Part shown: in pieces, positions 26,028 through 34,936 of the stretch
How the letters are laid out: each line of letters begins with the position of its first letter
Numbering within the stretch: position 1 is the first letter of the stretch
Assembly (NCBI RefSeq): GCF_005943945.1
Contig: NZ_CP040710.1
Location: 3,331,501-3,395,500, forward strand
Direction of reading: 5' to 3'
DNA: 64,000 nt
Source of the DNA: Aggregatimonas sangjinii
Lineage (GTDB): Bacteria; Bacteroidota; Bacteroidia; Flavobacteriales; Flavobacteriaceae
The notes under the pieces: model-generated
What the model saw: only the letters and a program-made list of their open reading frames with translations
Told to the model about the DNA's origin: nothing
Databases searched by the model: none
Made by a program: the position numbers and the translations under genes

Positions 26028-27290
26028 TTACTCTTCTCTTAATGCATCGATTGGTTTAATACTTACCGCTCGTTGTGCCGGTATCATTCCGATAAGGATT
26101 CCCAATACGACCATCAACAATAAGGACCCGATGACATACGGTATCGGCACGGTCGGATTGGTGTATGGGAAATCACCCCCTGCCGTAAACGAATCGATTG
26201 CTTTTAGCGTGGCTGCGCCAAATATTATTCCGATGACCCCTGCCAAGAGGGTAAGAACAAGCGCTTCAATAATAATTTGGTTTCTGACCTCGGCCGGTGT
26301 CGCCCCAAGTGCCCGGCGTACCCCTAACTCCTTGGTACGCTCTTTTACCGAGATCAATAGGATGTTTCCGATACCGATAACCCCAGCCAATATGGTCGCT
26401 ATACCTACGATAAGCGACAAGAAGGTAAGCCCACTAGAGAACCCGAATATTTTCTTGAATACCTCGCCCAAATTAAATGCCCCGATGGCCTTTTCGTCTG
26501 TAGGGTCTACCTTATGGATACGTCTCAAAGTCGCTTTGATATCCTGCTCGGCTTGAATTACGTCGGCATCATCATAAGCTGCAATCGTAAACCATGCGAC
26601 ATCGTCCCCGGTATTGTACAATTTTCTATAGGTGCTAAAGGGGATAAAAATATCGCTATCATTATCAAAAGGGCTGCCGGAAGTGAACTTATGCACGCCG
26701 ACAACCTGAAAATTCACGCCTTCTATGGCCACATACCCGCCAATGGGGTCCTCATCCTCTTCAAATAGTTCTTTCTGGGTGCGCTCACCAATAACACATA
26801 CCTTGCGCTCCTGTTCGATATCCGCGTCGTTTATAAATCTTCCCCCGTCATAAATCTTTTTTGTGGCTATCTCCGTAAATTCCGGGAAATCGCCGAAAAC
26901 GGAATAATTACCGGAACGCAGGCCACGGGTGATGACACCGGGGTCGCTTCCGAAGATGCCCCTTACATTTCTGGGAGCGATGGCCATAATCTCCGGAACT
27001 TGTTGGCGGAGCACATCTACATCCTGAAGTTTTAATTGAATGCGACGCCCCGTTTTATAACCGGCGTAGGGCTTACTGGTGCTTTGTGAAAAAACGAACA
27101 TACTGTTTCGGGCAATGGTTTCGAACTCCCGCTCAAACCCGTTATCAAGCCCTTTGGAAGCTCCTGAAAGTCCGATATAGATATAGATACCGATAAATAC
27201 CCCGAGCATCGTTAAAAACGTACGAAGTTTGTTCTTTCGAATAGATTGAAAGATTTCGACCCAAGTATCCCTATCAAATAGTTGTCTCAT
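26028..27290 (-). CDS. MacB-like ABC transporter permease, copy 1
   Basis: A 420-residue permease. The N-terminal membrane helix (about 20-38) follows the amphipathic FQSIRKNKLRTFLTMLG, then a periplasmic MacB core domain (about 45-275) and an FtsX domain with three helices (about 285-420). The conserved cytoplasmic coupling segment ISVKERTKELGVRRALGATP is present. It lacks an ATPase domain, so it must use the separate ATPase at 28517. Start is 1 bp after the stop of permease copy 2, suggesting a heteromeric pair. Confidence 0.93.
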   Translation of the reverse strand: MRQLFDRDTWVEIFQSIRKNKLRTFLTMLGVFIGIYIYIGLSGASKGLDNGFEREFETIARNSMFVFSQSTSKPYAGYKTGRRIQLKLQDVDVLRQQVPEIMAIAPRNVRGIFGSDPGVITRGLRSGNYSVFGDFPEFTEIATKKIYDGGRFINDADIEQERKVCVIGERTQKELFEEDEDPIGGYVAIEGVNFQVVGVHKFTSGSPFDNDSDIFIPFSTYRKLYNTGDDVAWFTIAAYDDADVIQAEQDIKATLRRIHKVDPTDEKAIGAFNLGEVFKKIFGFSSGLTFLSLIVGIATILAGVIGIGNILLISVKERTKELGVRRALGATPAEVRNQIIIEALVLTLLAGVIGIIFGAATLKAIDSFTAGGDFPYTNPTVPIPYVIGSLLLMVVLGILIGMIPAQRAVSIKPIDALREE

Positions 27291-27291
27291 G

Positions 27292-28527
27292 CTAGTCGTC
27301 CCTTAGTGCTACTATCGGTTTTATTCGCGATGCTTTTCGCGCCGGCACGTACGCAGCCAACGTGCCACATATAATCAATAAAATCGTTACGAATATGGCC
27401 ATACCTGAATCGATTCCAGGGTTGGTGATAAAGTAATCATCTTCAAGCACCTTACCCTGAATAGAATTCAGGGTTACAATACCCAATACCATGCCTACAA
27501 AACCGAACAGTGCGGTAATGAAAATAGATTCCAACAAAATAGAACTGATGATGGTCTTTGGTGTGGCCCCCATCGCCTTTCGGATGCCAATTTCCTTCGT
27601 ACGCTCTTTAACGACAAACACCATAATATTACTGATACCAATTACACCTGAGATGATGACCACAAAGGCGATAGCCGCGATAATAATTTGAAGCACACCC
27701 GCGAACTGTTGGTTTCGTTTCAGGTTTTCTGCAACATTTTCGATAAAAATACCTCTTGGATCTTTCGGACTGATTATTTTCTTCTTACGGATATATTGTT
27801 CAAGATTTTTTTCAAACCTAAGTGCGCCGTCATAGCCGATAGCTTCGTTGAAAGCCAATGTAATCTGTCCTATCTTATCATTGTTTCCTTCAAGTAGTTG
27901 CCGCGTAGTGAACGGAATAAAAATATTACGCTCTTCGTTATCACCCCCATCGTCTTGAAAGACCCCTATGACTTTGAAAGCACTGCCAGCTACATCAATA
28001 TATTCCCCGAGCGCATCCTGTCCCCCGAAGATATCTTTCTCGACCATTCTGCCGATAACGGCATACTTGGCTTTCTCACGTATATCCCTAGTACTGATAT
28101 ACCTGCCTTTCATCATAATCGTCTTTTCGGCAAACTGCATACCCGGACCTACGCCCATCGTAGTATAGTTGTCAGATTTATCTTTGTAGGTAACCAATCC
28201 GCCACGTCTGATACTGGGGGTTATGTAATCGACTAACGGACCAAATTCCTCAATGATATCGTCAAGATCCCCATTGTCGAATTCAATCCGTCGTTTGGCT
28301 TTATAGCCCCCAAAAGGAATGGTTGTCTCTGAGGGGTAAATTCTAAATATATTGGTGGCATCGTCGCCAAAGAACTTCATAAAGGTATTGTTGAGGCCGT
28401 TGCCCATACCAAAAAGAGTGACGAAAATAAAAATACCCAGCGCTACGGTAAAGCCCGTCAGAAAAGTACGGAGCTTATTTTTCTGAATCGCTTCGAATAT
28501 TTCTTTCCAAACGTCTCTACTGAACAT
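27292..28527 (-). CDS. MacB-like ABC transporter permease, copy 2
   Basis: A 411-residue permease of the same architecture as its neighbours: FEAIQKNKLRTFLTGF before the first membrane helix, a periplasmic domain (about 45-265) and an FtsX end with VKERTKEIGIRKAMGATPKTI. Its start overlaps the ATPase stop by 11 bp, the tightest coupling in the operon. Together with copy 1 it likely forms the transporter's two membrane halves. Confidence 0.93.
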   Translation of the reverse strand: MFSRDVWKEIFEAIQKNKLRTFLTGFTVALGIFIFVTLFGMGNGLNNTFMKFFGDDATNIFRIYPSETTIPFGGYKAKRRIEFDNGDLDDIIEEFGPLVDYITPSIRRGGLVTYKDKSDNYTTMGVGPGMQFAEKTIMMKGRYISTRDIREKAKYAVIGRMVEKDIFGGQDALGEYIDVAGSAFKVIGVFQDDGGDNEERNIFIPFTTRQLLEGNNDKIGQITLAFNEAIGYDGALRFEKNLEQYIRKKKIISPKDPRGIFIENVAENLKRNQQFAGVLQIIIAAIAFVVIISGVIGISNIMVFVVKERTKEIGIRKAMGATPKTIISSILLESIFITALFGFVGMVLGIVTLNSIQGKVLEDDYFITNPGIDSGMAIFVTILLIICGTLAAYVPARKASRIKPIVALRDD

Positions 28528-29221
28528 ATTGCTGTGCTCTAACCTGTTCCACTTTCTTATCCTCTATGATAATCCCATCTTTAAGATGCACGATGCGTTT
28601 GCACATATGTGCGATATCTTCTTCATGGGTCACGACCAAAATCGTGTTTCCTTTGTCGTTGATTTTTTGAATCAGGTCCATCACTTCATACGAAGTTTTA
28701 CTATCCAAAGCGCCCGTTGGTTCATCCGCCAAGAGCACTTTAGGCTCCGCAGCCATGGCCCTAGCTATAGCGACACGTTGCTTCTGCCCTCCGGAAAGTT
28801 CGCTGGGCAAATGGTCTGCCCATTCCCTCAATCCTACTTGCTCCAAATACTTCAAGGCTTTTTCCTGACGTTCCTTTCGGCCTACCCTTTGATAATAGAG
28901 GGGTAAGGCCACATTTTCCATGGCATTTTTGTAATTGATTAAATTAAAGGATTGGAAAACAAAGCCCAAAAACTTATTGCGGTAGTTGGCCGCCTTGGTC
29001 TCGTTCAGGTTTTTAATGGGAACACCATCCAAGGTATAAGCACCCTCGTCCAATTCATCCAACATTCCCAAAATATTCAACAAGGTCGACTTTCCCGAAC
29101 CGGAAGATCCCATTATTGCGACTAACTCACCTGCTTCTACCGAAAAATTGATGCCTTTTAATACGTGCAGGGAATTGCTCCCCATCTTATAAGACTTATG
29201 AAGATCTTTAATTTGAATCAT
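28517..29221 (-). CDS. ABC transporter ATP-binding protein (MacB/LolD type)
   Basis: A 234-residue ATPase with Walker A GSSGSGKST (38-46), the signature LSGGQKQRVAIARA (about 142-155), Walker B VLLADEPTGALD and the switch His in VVTHEED. It belongs to the LolD/MacB/FtsE group that powers mechanotransmission rather than classical import. It is the only ATPase in the 10-kb export locus, although four permease genes flank it. Confidence 0.95.
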   Translation of the reverse strand: MIQIKDLHKSYKMGSNSLHVLKGINFSVEAGELVAIMGSSGSGKSTLLNILGMLDELDEGAYTLDGVPIKNLNETKAANYRNKFLGFVFQSFNLINYKNAMENVALPLYYQRVGRKERQEKALKYLEQVGLREWADHLPSELSGGQKQRVAIARAMAAEPKVLLADEPTGALDSKTSYEVMDLIQKINDKGNTILVVTHEEDIAHMCKRIVHLKDGIIIEDKKVEQVRAQQYVQ

Positions 29222-29318
29222 GTTGGTTTGCTTAGTTTTGGGAGCATACTATTGCAACATCCCGGGTATATGACCTACAAGGTGCCGAAATGTTACAATA
29301 CTAACTCTAAATTTTATG

Positions 29319-30434
29319 TTAATTGTTGGCGAACTCTTCTGGTTCCAGAGCGTTCCAGACCTTGATTTTGTCGTTTGCATCAAGACCTGATTTTATTTCT
29401 ACGAAGATACCATCACTAATGCCCAACTCAATATCCTGACGTTCAAATTGTTGGTTTCCTTTTTCGATTTCAACAAAAGGTTTTTTGGTCTTATCGTCGA
29501 ACTGTATCAGAGCCTCCTTTACCGAAAGAACGCTATCGGCCCTTCCCAAAATTATCGAAGCATTCGCACTTAGTCCCGCTCGAATAAAAATAGAGTCCTG
29601 TTTTTTCATGGTTCCCTTTATTTCAAATTGGATAGCACCGTTCTCTTCCTTCCCCTTGGGAGCGATATAGTCCAATACGGCATCGAAAACCGTGTTTTCA
29701 ATAGCACCAACGGTTATTTCCAAAGGAAGATCTTCATTTATCTTACCCACTTCCGATTCATCTACCTTTCCCTCGAAAATCATCTTTTCGATATCCGCGA
29801 TAGCCGCTATGGTAGTACCTTCGTTAAAATTATTGCTCTCGATGACTTGATTGCCCACTTCTACGGGAACTTCTAAGACCATACCGCTTACCGTAGCTCG
29901 GATCTGGGTGTTCGCAGCATTACCGAATCCCCTAGTCGTACCTGTTTTCACAATATCGTACCGCTTATTTGCCGCAGCGTAAGCTTGTTTAGATTGATCA
30001 TAAGCTACTTGTGCCCGCTCCAAATCTACTTTTGAGATTACACCTTTGGCAAATAGGCCTTTTTGACGTTCCAGATTGCGCAGTTGATCGTCCAATCCGA
30101 TTTTAGCCTCATCGATGGCATTCCTAGCATCGTTAAGGGCGTTCAGATTGGGTACCACCTTTATCCGACAAAGAAGGTCTCCCGACTTCACGTAGTCGCC
30201 ACCCTCGACGAATACTTCTTCGATGACACCCGAAATATTCGGCTTGATTAGCACTTCTTCCAAGGGTAGTATGCTGCCAGTGGCGACCGTTTTTTTGATA
30301 ATAGTGCGTTTGGAAGCTTGCTCGGTTTCATAAACTACCGGGTCCTCGGCATTTTTAGAATAGAGATAGTACATTGATCCTCCGAAGGCGACAACGATAA
30401 GGAGCAAAATAATCCGGGTTACTGATTTTTTCAT
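29319..30434 (-). CDS. Periplasmic adaptor (MacA/HlyD family), second copy
   Basis: A 371-residue membrane-fusion protein with an N-terminal anchor (about 7-24), a coiled-coil hairpin (about 95-150, SKVDLERAQVAYDQSKQAY) and the beta-barrel/membrane-proximal domains. Blocks such as VIESNNFNEGTTIAAIADI and MIFEGKVDESEVGKI match the adaptor at 24801 closely, pointing to duplication. It lacks the long acidic tail of that copy. Gap to the ATPase start is 97 bp. Confidence 0.93.
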   Translation of the reverse strand: MKKSVTRIILLLIVVAFGGSMYYLYSKNAEDPVVYETEQASKRTIIKKTVATGSILPLEEVLIKPNISGVIEEVFVEGGDYVKSGDLLCRIKVVPNLNALNDARNAIDEAKIGLDDQLRNLERQKGLFAKGVISKVDLERAQVAYDQSKQAYAAANKRYDIVKTGTTRGFGNAANTQIRATVSGMVLEVPVEVGNQVIESNNFNEGTTIAAIADIEKMIFEGKVDESEVGKINEDLPLEITVGAIENTVFDAVLDYIAPKGKEENGAIQFEIKGTMKKQDSIFIRAGLSANASIILGRADSVLSVKEALIQFDDKTKKPFVEIEKGNQQFERQDIELGISDGIFVEIKSGLDANDKIKVWNALEPEEFANN

Positions 30435-30460
30435 TTTTGTTTTGTTTTATGATTTGTTGC

Positions 30461-30477
30461 ACCTGCCGTTGGCAGGT
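30461..30477. repeat. Perfect small hairpin ACCTGCC-GTT-GGCAGGT
   Basis: A perfect 7-bp inverted repeat with a 3-base loop in the 63-bp gap between permease copy 3 and the second adaptor. There is no T-run, so it is not a typical terminator. It may be an mRNA stability element or a dispersed palindrome. Confidence 0.7.
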
Positions 30478-30497
30478 TGGTGATGAATATAATTGTG

Positions 30498-31757
30498 TTA
30501 TTCCGTTCTTAAAGCATCTATAGGTCGGACCTTTATCGCACTATTAGCGGGTATAAACCCGGCCAAAAGACCCGATACCATCAATATCAACAGCGCACCC
30601 AAAACGACCCCTAAACTCACACTTGGGTTCAGAAACATATCGACTGGGCCATTGGCATCCAACAGCGCATTTACCGCATAAATGAAGAAAGCCCCGAATA
30701 TTATCCCTGTCATTCCCGACATGATGGTCAAGAAAATGGATTCCATTAAAATCTGTAGCTTTATCGACCAAGGATTCTCGCCCAACGCACGTCTAATACC
30801 AATCTCCTTCGTACGCTCTTTTACCACGATGAGCATGATATTGCTCACGCCGATTATTCCGGATAGCAGTACCAAAATACCAACGAAATAGGCAATAAAC
30901 TGGAGTGCCCCAAAGAGACTTTCCACCCTGTTGTACTGCTCGTATAAATCAAAGTAGCCTACAGCGCGTTTGTCTTCCGGATGTATTTTTCGGCTTGTTT
31001 TGACGACGTCTACGATGGCTTCCTTTAAGCTTGTAATGGAGCTGCCATCCTGGGCGGTTATGGCCATCCAACCCACATCATTTCCCCTATTAAAGGCTTG
31101 CGAGAATGCCGTAAAAGGCACAAAAATCTGTTTCTGTCCTTCCTCGCCATCGCCATCATTACTTTTCTTTTTGTAAATTCCGACCACCATGAAATTTACA
31201 CCCTGAATCTTGATGTAGGTTCCCAAAACCTGCTCGTCTTTATCGTAGAGTCCGTTTCTTACCCCATCGCCAATAATGGCCACCTTGCGCTTTTCATTGA
31301 TATCGTTGTAATTGATAAAGCGACCTGCGGTAATGCTCATTGGGTCTTGATTGATGATTTCAGGATAATCGCCATATACATTGTAGGCCCCTGCGTTGAT
31401 GCCTCTGATCACATTGTTGCCCCCTCTAAAACCACTAAGTCTGTTTCTGGGTGATATGTATCGCAAATTAGGGACGTTGTCCCAAATGGATTGTACGTCC
31501 TCTACCTTAAAATTAAACTCCCTACCCTTTGGGAGTCCCTTGTAAGGCTTTGAGGTTGCCTGAGACCACATGAACATGGTATTGGTAGCGATATCGCCAA
31601 AGTCCTGTTTGATTCCGTTTTCAAGACCTTTTCCCGCAGAAAGCAGGATGATCAAGATGGCAATGCCCCAGAAAACCCCGAACGCCGTCAATACCGTACG
31701 GAACCAATTGCTGGTCAGTACTTCCAAAATCTCTTTCCAACGATCTTTGTTGAACAT
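30498..31757 (-). CDS. MacB-like ABC transporter permease, copy 3
   Basis: A 419-residue permease: LEVLTSNWFRTVLTAFGVFWG before and in helix 1, a periplasmic MacB core (about 45-280), and the FtsX end with VKERTKEIGIRRALGENPWSI. It has the same order and size as copies 1, 2 and 4. It is followed after 63 bp by the second adaptor. No ATPase is fused or adjacent on its upstream side. Confidence 0.93.
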   Translation of the reverse strand: MFNKDRWKEILEVLTSNWFRTVLTAFGVFWGIAILIILLSAGKGLENGIKQDFGDIATNTMFMWSQATSKPYKGLPKGREFNFKVEDVQSIWDNVPNLRYISPRNRLSGFRGGNNVIRGINAGAYNVYGDYPEIINQDPMSITAGRFINYNDINEKRKVAIIGDGVRNGLYDKDEQVLGTYIKIQGVNFMVVGIYKKKSNDGDGEEGQKQIFVPFTAFSQAFNRGNDVGWMAITAQDGSSITSLKEAIVDVVKTSRKIHPEDKRAVGYFDLYEQYNRVESLFGALQFIAYFVGILVLLSGIIGVSNIMLIVVKERTKEIGIRRALGENPWSIKLQILMESIFLTIMSGMTGIIFGAFFIYAVNALLDANGPVDMFLNPSVSLGVVLGALLILMVSGLLAGFIPANSAIKVRPIDALRTE

Positions 31758-31922
31758 GGGTTCGCGGTTTATGATTTAAAATACAAACGCAAATTTCAAA
31801 TACAAATACAAAACTTTATTAGCTGAAATCCTCTTTTCGGTTACGAGAGTATTCCTTAACTTTTTTTGAATTTAAATATGCGTTTGTATTCTCTTTTGGA
31901 CTTGATACCTGAACTTGACCTT

Positions 31923-31991
31923 CTTTGCGCTTTGCGGTCCCTGGACTATGCTCAGGGAAATTGTCAAGGGTTAAGGTTCAAGGTTCAAAGA
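31923..31991. repeat. Composite intergenic repeat: heptamers plus a dispersed hairpin
   Basis: TTTGCGC/TTTGCGG is a 7-bp doublet (31924-31937). CCCTG-N9-CAGGG (31939-31957) is a hairpin whose loop reads GACTATGCT. TCAAGGG, TTAAGGT, TCAAGGT and TCAAAGA (31964-31991) are four degenerate 7-bp units. The loop core recurs near 49463. Confidence 0.65.
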
Positions 31992-32003
31992 AAAACTACT
32001 TAA

Positions 32004-32043
32004 AATTCTTAATTCCTAATTCTTAATTCTTAATTCTTAATTC
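32004..32043. repeat. Heptanucleotide tandem array AATTCTT x5.7
   Basis: Five full copies of AATTCTT (the second is AATTCCT) plus AATTC, ending 8 bp before the stop of permease copy 4. It lies in the gap that separates copy 4 from copy 3. Confidence 0.9.
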
Positions 32044-32051
32044 AAAATATA

Positions 32052-33296
32052 TTATTCGTCCCGTATGGCATCGATGGTGTGTATATTAGCGGCCCGCCAG
32101 GCAGGAAAAAATCCCGCAACCGCACCTGCAAAAATCAATACGAAAACAGTGGTAATGGCCACATTAAAATTGACTGACGGGTTCATGATATAATCGACCT
32201 CGATGTGGGGCCCAACGATTTCAAGCAATCCCATACTAAATATGAGTCCCCCAAAACCGGAAATGGCGGTCACGAAAATGGCCTCATGTAAAATCATACC
32301 TATAATCGACCATGGTTTTGCACCCAATGCTTTGCGAATTCCGATTTCCCTAGTGCGTTCTTTGACAACGATCAGCATAATATTGCTTACACCCACTACC
32401 CCGGCCACTATGGTACAGATGCCCACAAACCAGAAAAAGAGTTTAATGTTCCCTGTCAACCCATAGTATCGTTTTGCCTCTTCCATAGCACTCCAAACCT
32501 CAACACCGCCCCCGTCGTTCGGGGCAATGGTGTGTGCTTGTTTCAGATAGTCCTGAAGTTCATCCTTAAACTGAACGGCTTGCGCTACGGCCTCATCAAA
32601 ATTTTCAACTTCCGGCAGTGTAAAGGCCATATTGTTGATGCGATCGCCCCCGTTGAACACTTTTTGGGCCGTGGTAATCGGAATATAGATGCGTTCTTCT
32701 TCGCGGTCTTCGGTTTCCGAATAGACCCCCACGATTTTAAACTGCACCCCTGAGATATCGATGAGCTCGCCAATCGGCGTATCGACCTCATTAAAGACGT
32801 CATTCTTGATTTTCTTACCAATGACCGCTACCTTGGCAGTATTGACCTCGTCTTGGTAGATTAGAAAACGCCCCTCGTGCATTTTCGCATTCTCTATTTG
32901 CTGAAATTGGTAAGACACTCCCTGAACCCCATATATAAGGGCCTCCTTCCCATAATTGACGGTAATATCCCGAACAAAAATCCGTGGCGATTTATGCTCG
33001 ATAGCATCTTGCAGTAAATTGGATGAAAATTGATAGTTCTCGTTGCGAAGTTGAATTCGGCGACCGGGATTCAAGCCTTTGAACTCTTTTGTGGTAACAC
33101 CGGGCCATGCCCAAACACTGGTCGATGCATCCTGTTCGAATTCGTGGGCGATACCATTTTGCATACCTTGACCAAAGCCCAATAAGATTACCAGAATAAA
33201 AATACCGGAGGCTACGGATAGCCCAGTTAGGAAGGTCCGTAATTTATTTTTACGGATGGTATCGAAGATTTCCTGCCATCTTTCGATGTCGAACAT
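32052..33296 (-). CDS. MacB-like ABC transporter permease, copy 4
   Basis: A 414-residue permease with FDTIRKNKLRTFLTGLSVASG around helix 1, a periplasmic core (about 45-270) and the FtsX end VKERTREIGIRKALGAKPWSI. It is the first gene of the export locus but is set apart from copy 3 by 294 bp made of repeats and low-complexity sequence. It may be transcribed together with the rest or separately; no promoter is clear. Confidence 0.93.
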   Translation of the reverse strand: MFDIERWQEIFDTIRKNKLRTFLTGLSVASGIFILVILLGFGQGMQNGIAHEFEQDASTSVWAWPGVTTKEFKGLNPGRRIQLRNENYQFSSNLLQDAIEHKSPRIFVRDITVNYGKEALIYGVQGVSYQFQQIENAKMHEGRFLIYQDEVNTAKVAVIGKKIKNDVFNEVDTPIGELIDISGVQFKIVGVYSETEDREEERIYIPITTAQKVFNGGDRINNMAFTLPEVENFDEAVAQAVQFKDELQDYLKQAHTIAPNDGGGVEVWSAMEEAKRYYGLTGNIKLFFWFVGICTIVAGVVGVSNIMLIVVKERTREIGIRKALGAKPWSIIGMILHEAIFVTAISGFGGLIFSMGLLEIVGPHIEVDYIMNPSVNFNVAITTVFVLIFAGAVAGFFPAWRAANIHTIDAIRDE

Positions 33297-33408
33297 GTGA
33301 TTGATTTGATGATTGATTGATGATGCCTTGGGGAACTAGCACTTTTATTAGACTGTTCTTGCGGAGGATTGTTACAGTCCGATATCTTAAAAATATGTTA
33401 AAACCATT

Positions 33409-33618
33409 TTAGGCGTTCTTCATTTTACGGTAGACGAAATAAAACAATACTCCAACCAAAATATAGGGTATGGCCATGAGGTATACAATGCCATTATTGA
33501 TACCCTCAGCAGCGGAAACATTCCCCTCGCTTTCCAGCACGGCACGGCACATGGCGCATTGGGCTGCACCAATTTGGGGCAGTAACACTATTCCTATAAC
33601 AATTAAAAGTCTCTTCAT
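33409..33618 (-). CDS. Small membrane protein with CxxC
   Basis: A 69-residue protein with an N-terminal signal segment ending near GAAQ, then CAMCR, a short polar loop and one membrane helix (about 43-64). The two cysteines would face the periplasm. It sits last in the SCO/DUF420 set, which suggests a part in cytochrome oxidase assembly or redox handling. That role rests on context only; no family name is claimed. Confidence 0.7.
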   Translation of the reverse strand: MKRLLIVIGIVLLPQIGAAQCAMCRAVLESEGNVSAAEGINNGIVYLMAIPYILVGVLFYFVYRKMKNA

Positions 33619-33667
33619 AACATTCCCTTTGAATACGTTAAGGGCGACATTTTGTTTACAAATCGCT

Positions 33668-34201
33668 TCAACTCGGGTAGTATGGCGAAATCATCAAATA
33701 GACCACTACCCCGGTAATCGCGACATAAAGCCATATCGGGAAGGTAATCCTTGCCAATTTACGATGCGCTTCATATTTCTTTAAATACGCCCGCGCATAC
33801 GTCTTCAGCACGAGCGGAATAATACCTATCGACAAAATAATATGTGATACAAGGATGAAATAATACACATATCGCAGCATCCCTTCCCCACCATAGCTCG
33901 TTGAATCGGAAGTCATATGGTATGCGATATACAATATCAAAAACAACAACGATAACGCAATACAACTCGTCATAACGTTTTGATGTAATTGCTTTTTCCC
34001 ACTTTTAATGGCAAGTAGCCCAACAATCAACAAGACGGCTGTCAGTCCGTTTATAGAAGCATAAATCGGAGGTAAAAAGCCCATTCGTTCCACGCCTGGT
34101 ACTTTCACCCTGAATAGTAGCGCAACGACCAAGGGAACCACAATCGATACAATGGTGATAATCCTATTAAAATTTCTTTCTTTCTTGGCTATGGCATCCA
34201 T
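33668..34201 (-). CDS. DUF420 membrane protein
   Basis: A 177-residue protein with five hydrophobic segments and the DUF420 pattern. His residues sit at QLHQNVM, AYHMTSD, LVSHIIL and EAHRKLAR. DUF420 proteins (Bacillus YozB) are regularly found near heme-copper oxidase genes, and the His pattern suggests heme or copper handling; function is unproven. It starts 1 bp after the SCO stop, so the two are surely co-expressed. Confidence 0.9.
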   Translation of the reverse strand: MDAIAKKERNFNRIITIVSIVVPLVVALLFRVKVPGVERMGFLPPIYASINGLTAVLLIVGLLAIKSGKKQLHQNVMTSCIALSLLFLILYIAYHMTSDSTSYGGEGMLRYVYYFILVSHIILSIGIIPLVLKTYARAYLKKYEAHRKLARITFPIWLYVAITGVVVYLMISPYYPS

Positions 34202-34927
34202 CTATTCCTGCAACAGTTTTTCAATATCTTTCTTTAGGGCTGAAATCTGCTCTGTTTCCCCATGTTCATTCGTTCCCTGCTCTTCGGTAATTGCCCCCCG
34301 ATAATACACGATCGGATTTCCGAACTTATCCACCCGAGAACGGATATACCCATTCTTATCAATCAAAGCGAACATTCCGGAATGTTCGAACCCACCCGGA
34401 GCATCTGGAACTTCGGCGGCAAAAATATTAAACCCTGCGTTCGCAAGGTCATAGATTTTTTCTTGATCGCCCGTCATTAAGTTCCAATCCAGATCCGTAA
34501 TGCCATATCGCTCGGCGTACTCTTTTAAGACCTTTGGGGTATCGTGTTCCGGTGTAATGGAAAAAGATGCAATCCCGAAATCCGGATTTTCACCAAATTC
34601 GTTCTGTATCTCAACCAGATTCTTGTTCATGATAGGACAGATGCTCGGGCAAGTGGTGAAGAAGAACTCAACGACGAACACCTTACCCTCATAATCGGTA
34701 TTGGAAATAAGCAAGCTATCCTGATTGGTAAAGGCAAACTCTGGAACCCTGCGTTTTTTACCATTCAAAAGTACGTAGGCCAGTTCTCCACTATTGTCCT
34801 TTACGTTCATTCGATCATTCTGAACGACAGTACCTGATTTTATCCGATCAATAATTCGCGGAATAACAATAATGCCAAAAACTAAAACGATTAGAGACAC
34901 CCAGACGTATGTGTATTTGTTTTTCAT
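34202..34927 (-). CDS. SCO1/SenC copper chaperone
   Basis: A 241-residue membrane-anchored thioredoxin-fold protein (anchor about 8-25). It has the copper motif CPSICP (Cys93, Cys97) and a later His in FEHSGMFALID, the three expected Cu ligands. SCO proteins deliver copper to the CuA centre of cytochrome oxidase subunit II. Its neighbours (oxidase subunits III and IV, ctaB, DUF420) agree with this. The gap to the upstream thioredoxin-like gene is 9 bp. Confidence 0.95.
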   Translation of the reverse strand: MKNKYTYVWVSLIVLVFGIIVIPRIIDRIKSGTVVQNDRMNVKDNSGELAYVLLNGKKRRVPEFAFTNQDSLLISNTDYEGKVFVVEFFFTTCPSICPIMNKNLVEIQNEFGENPDFGIASFSITPEHDTPKVLKEYAERYGITDLDWNLMTGDQEKIYDLANAGFNIFAAEVPDAPGGFEHSGMFALIDKNGYIRSRVDKFGNPIVYYRGAITEEQGTNEHGETEQISALKKDIEKLLQE

Positions 34928-34936
34928 TCCGGTGGA

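Noticed and set aside
31758-32051. Insertion sequence remnant between permeases 3 and 4
   Set aside because: No terminal inverted repeats, target duplication or transposase fragment; only short tandem repeats and a hairpin.
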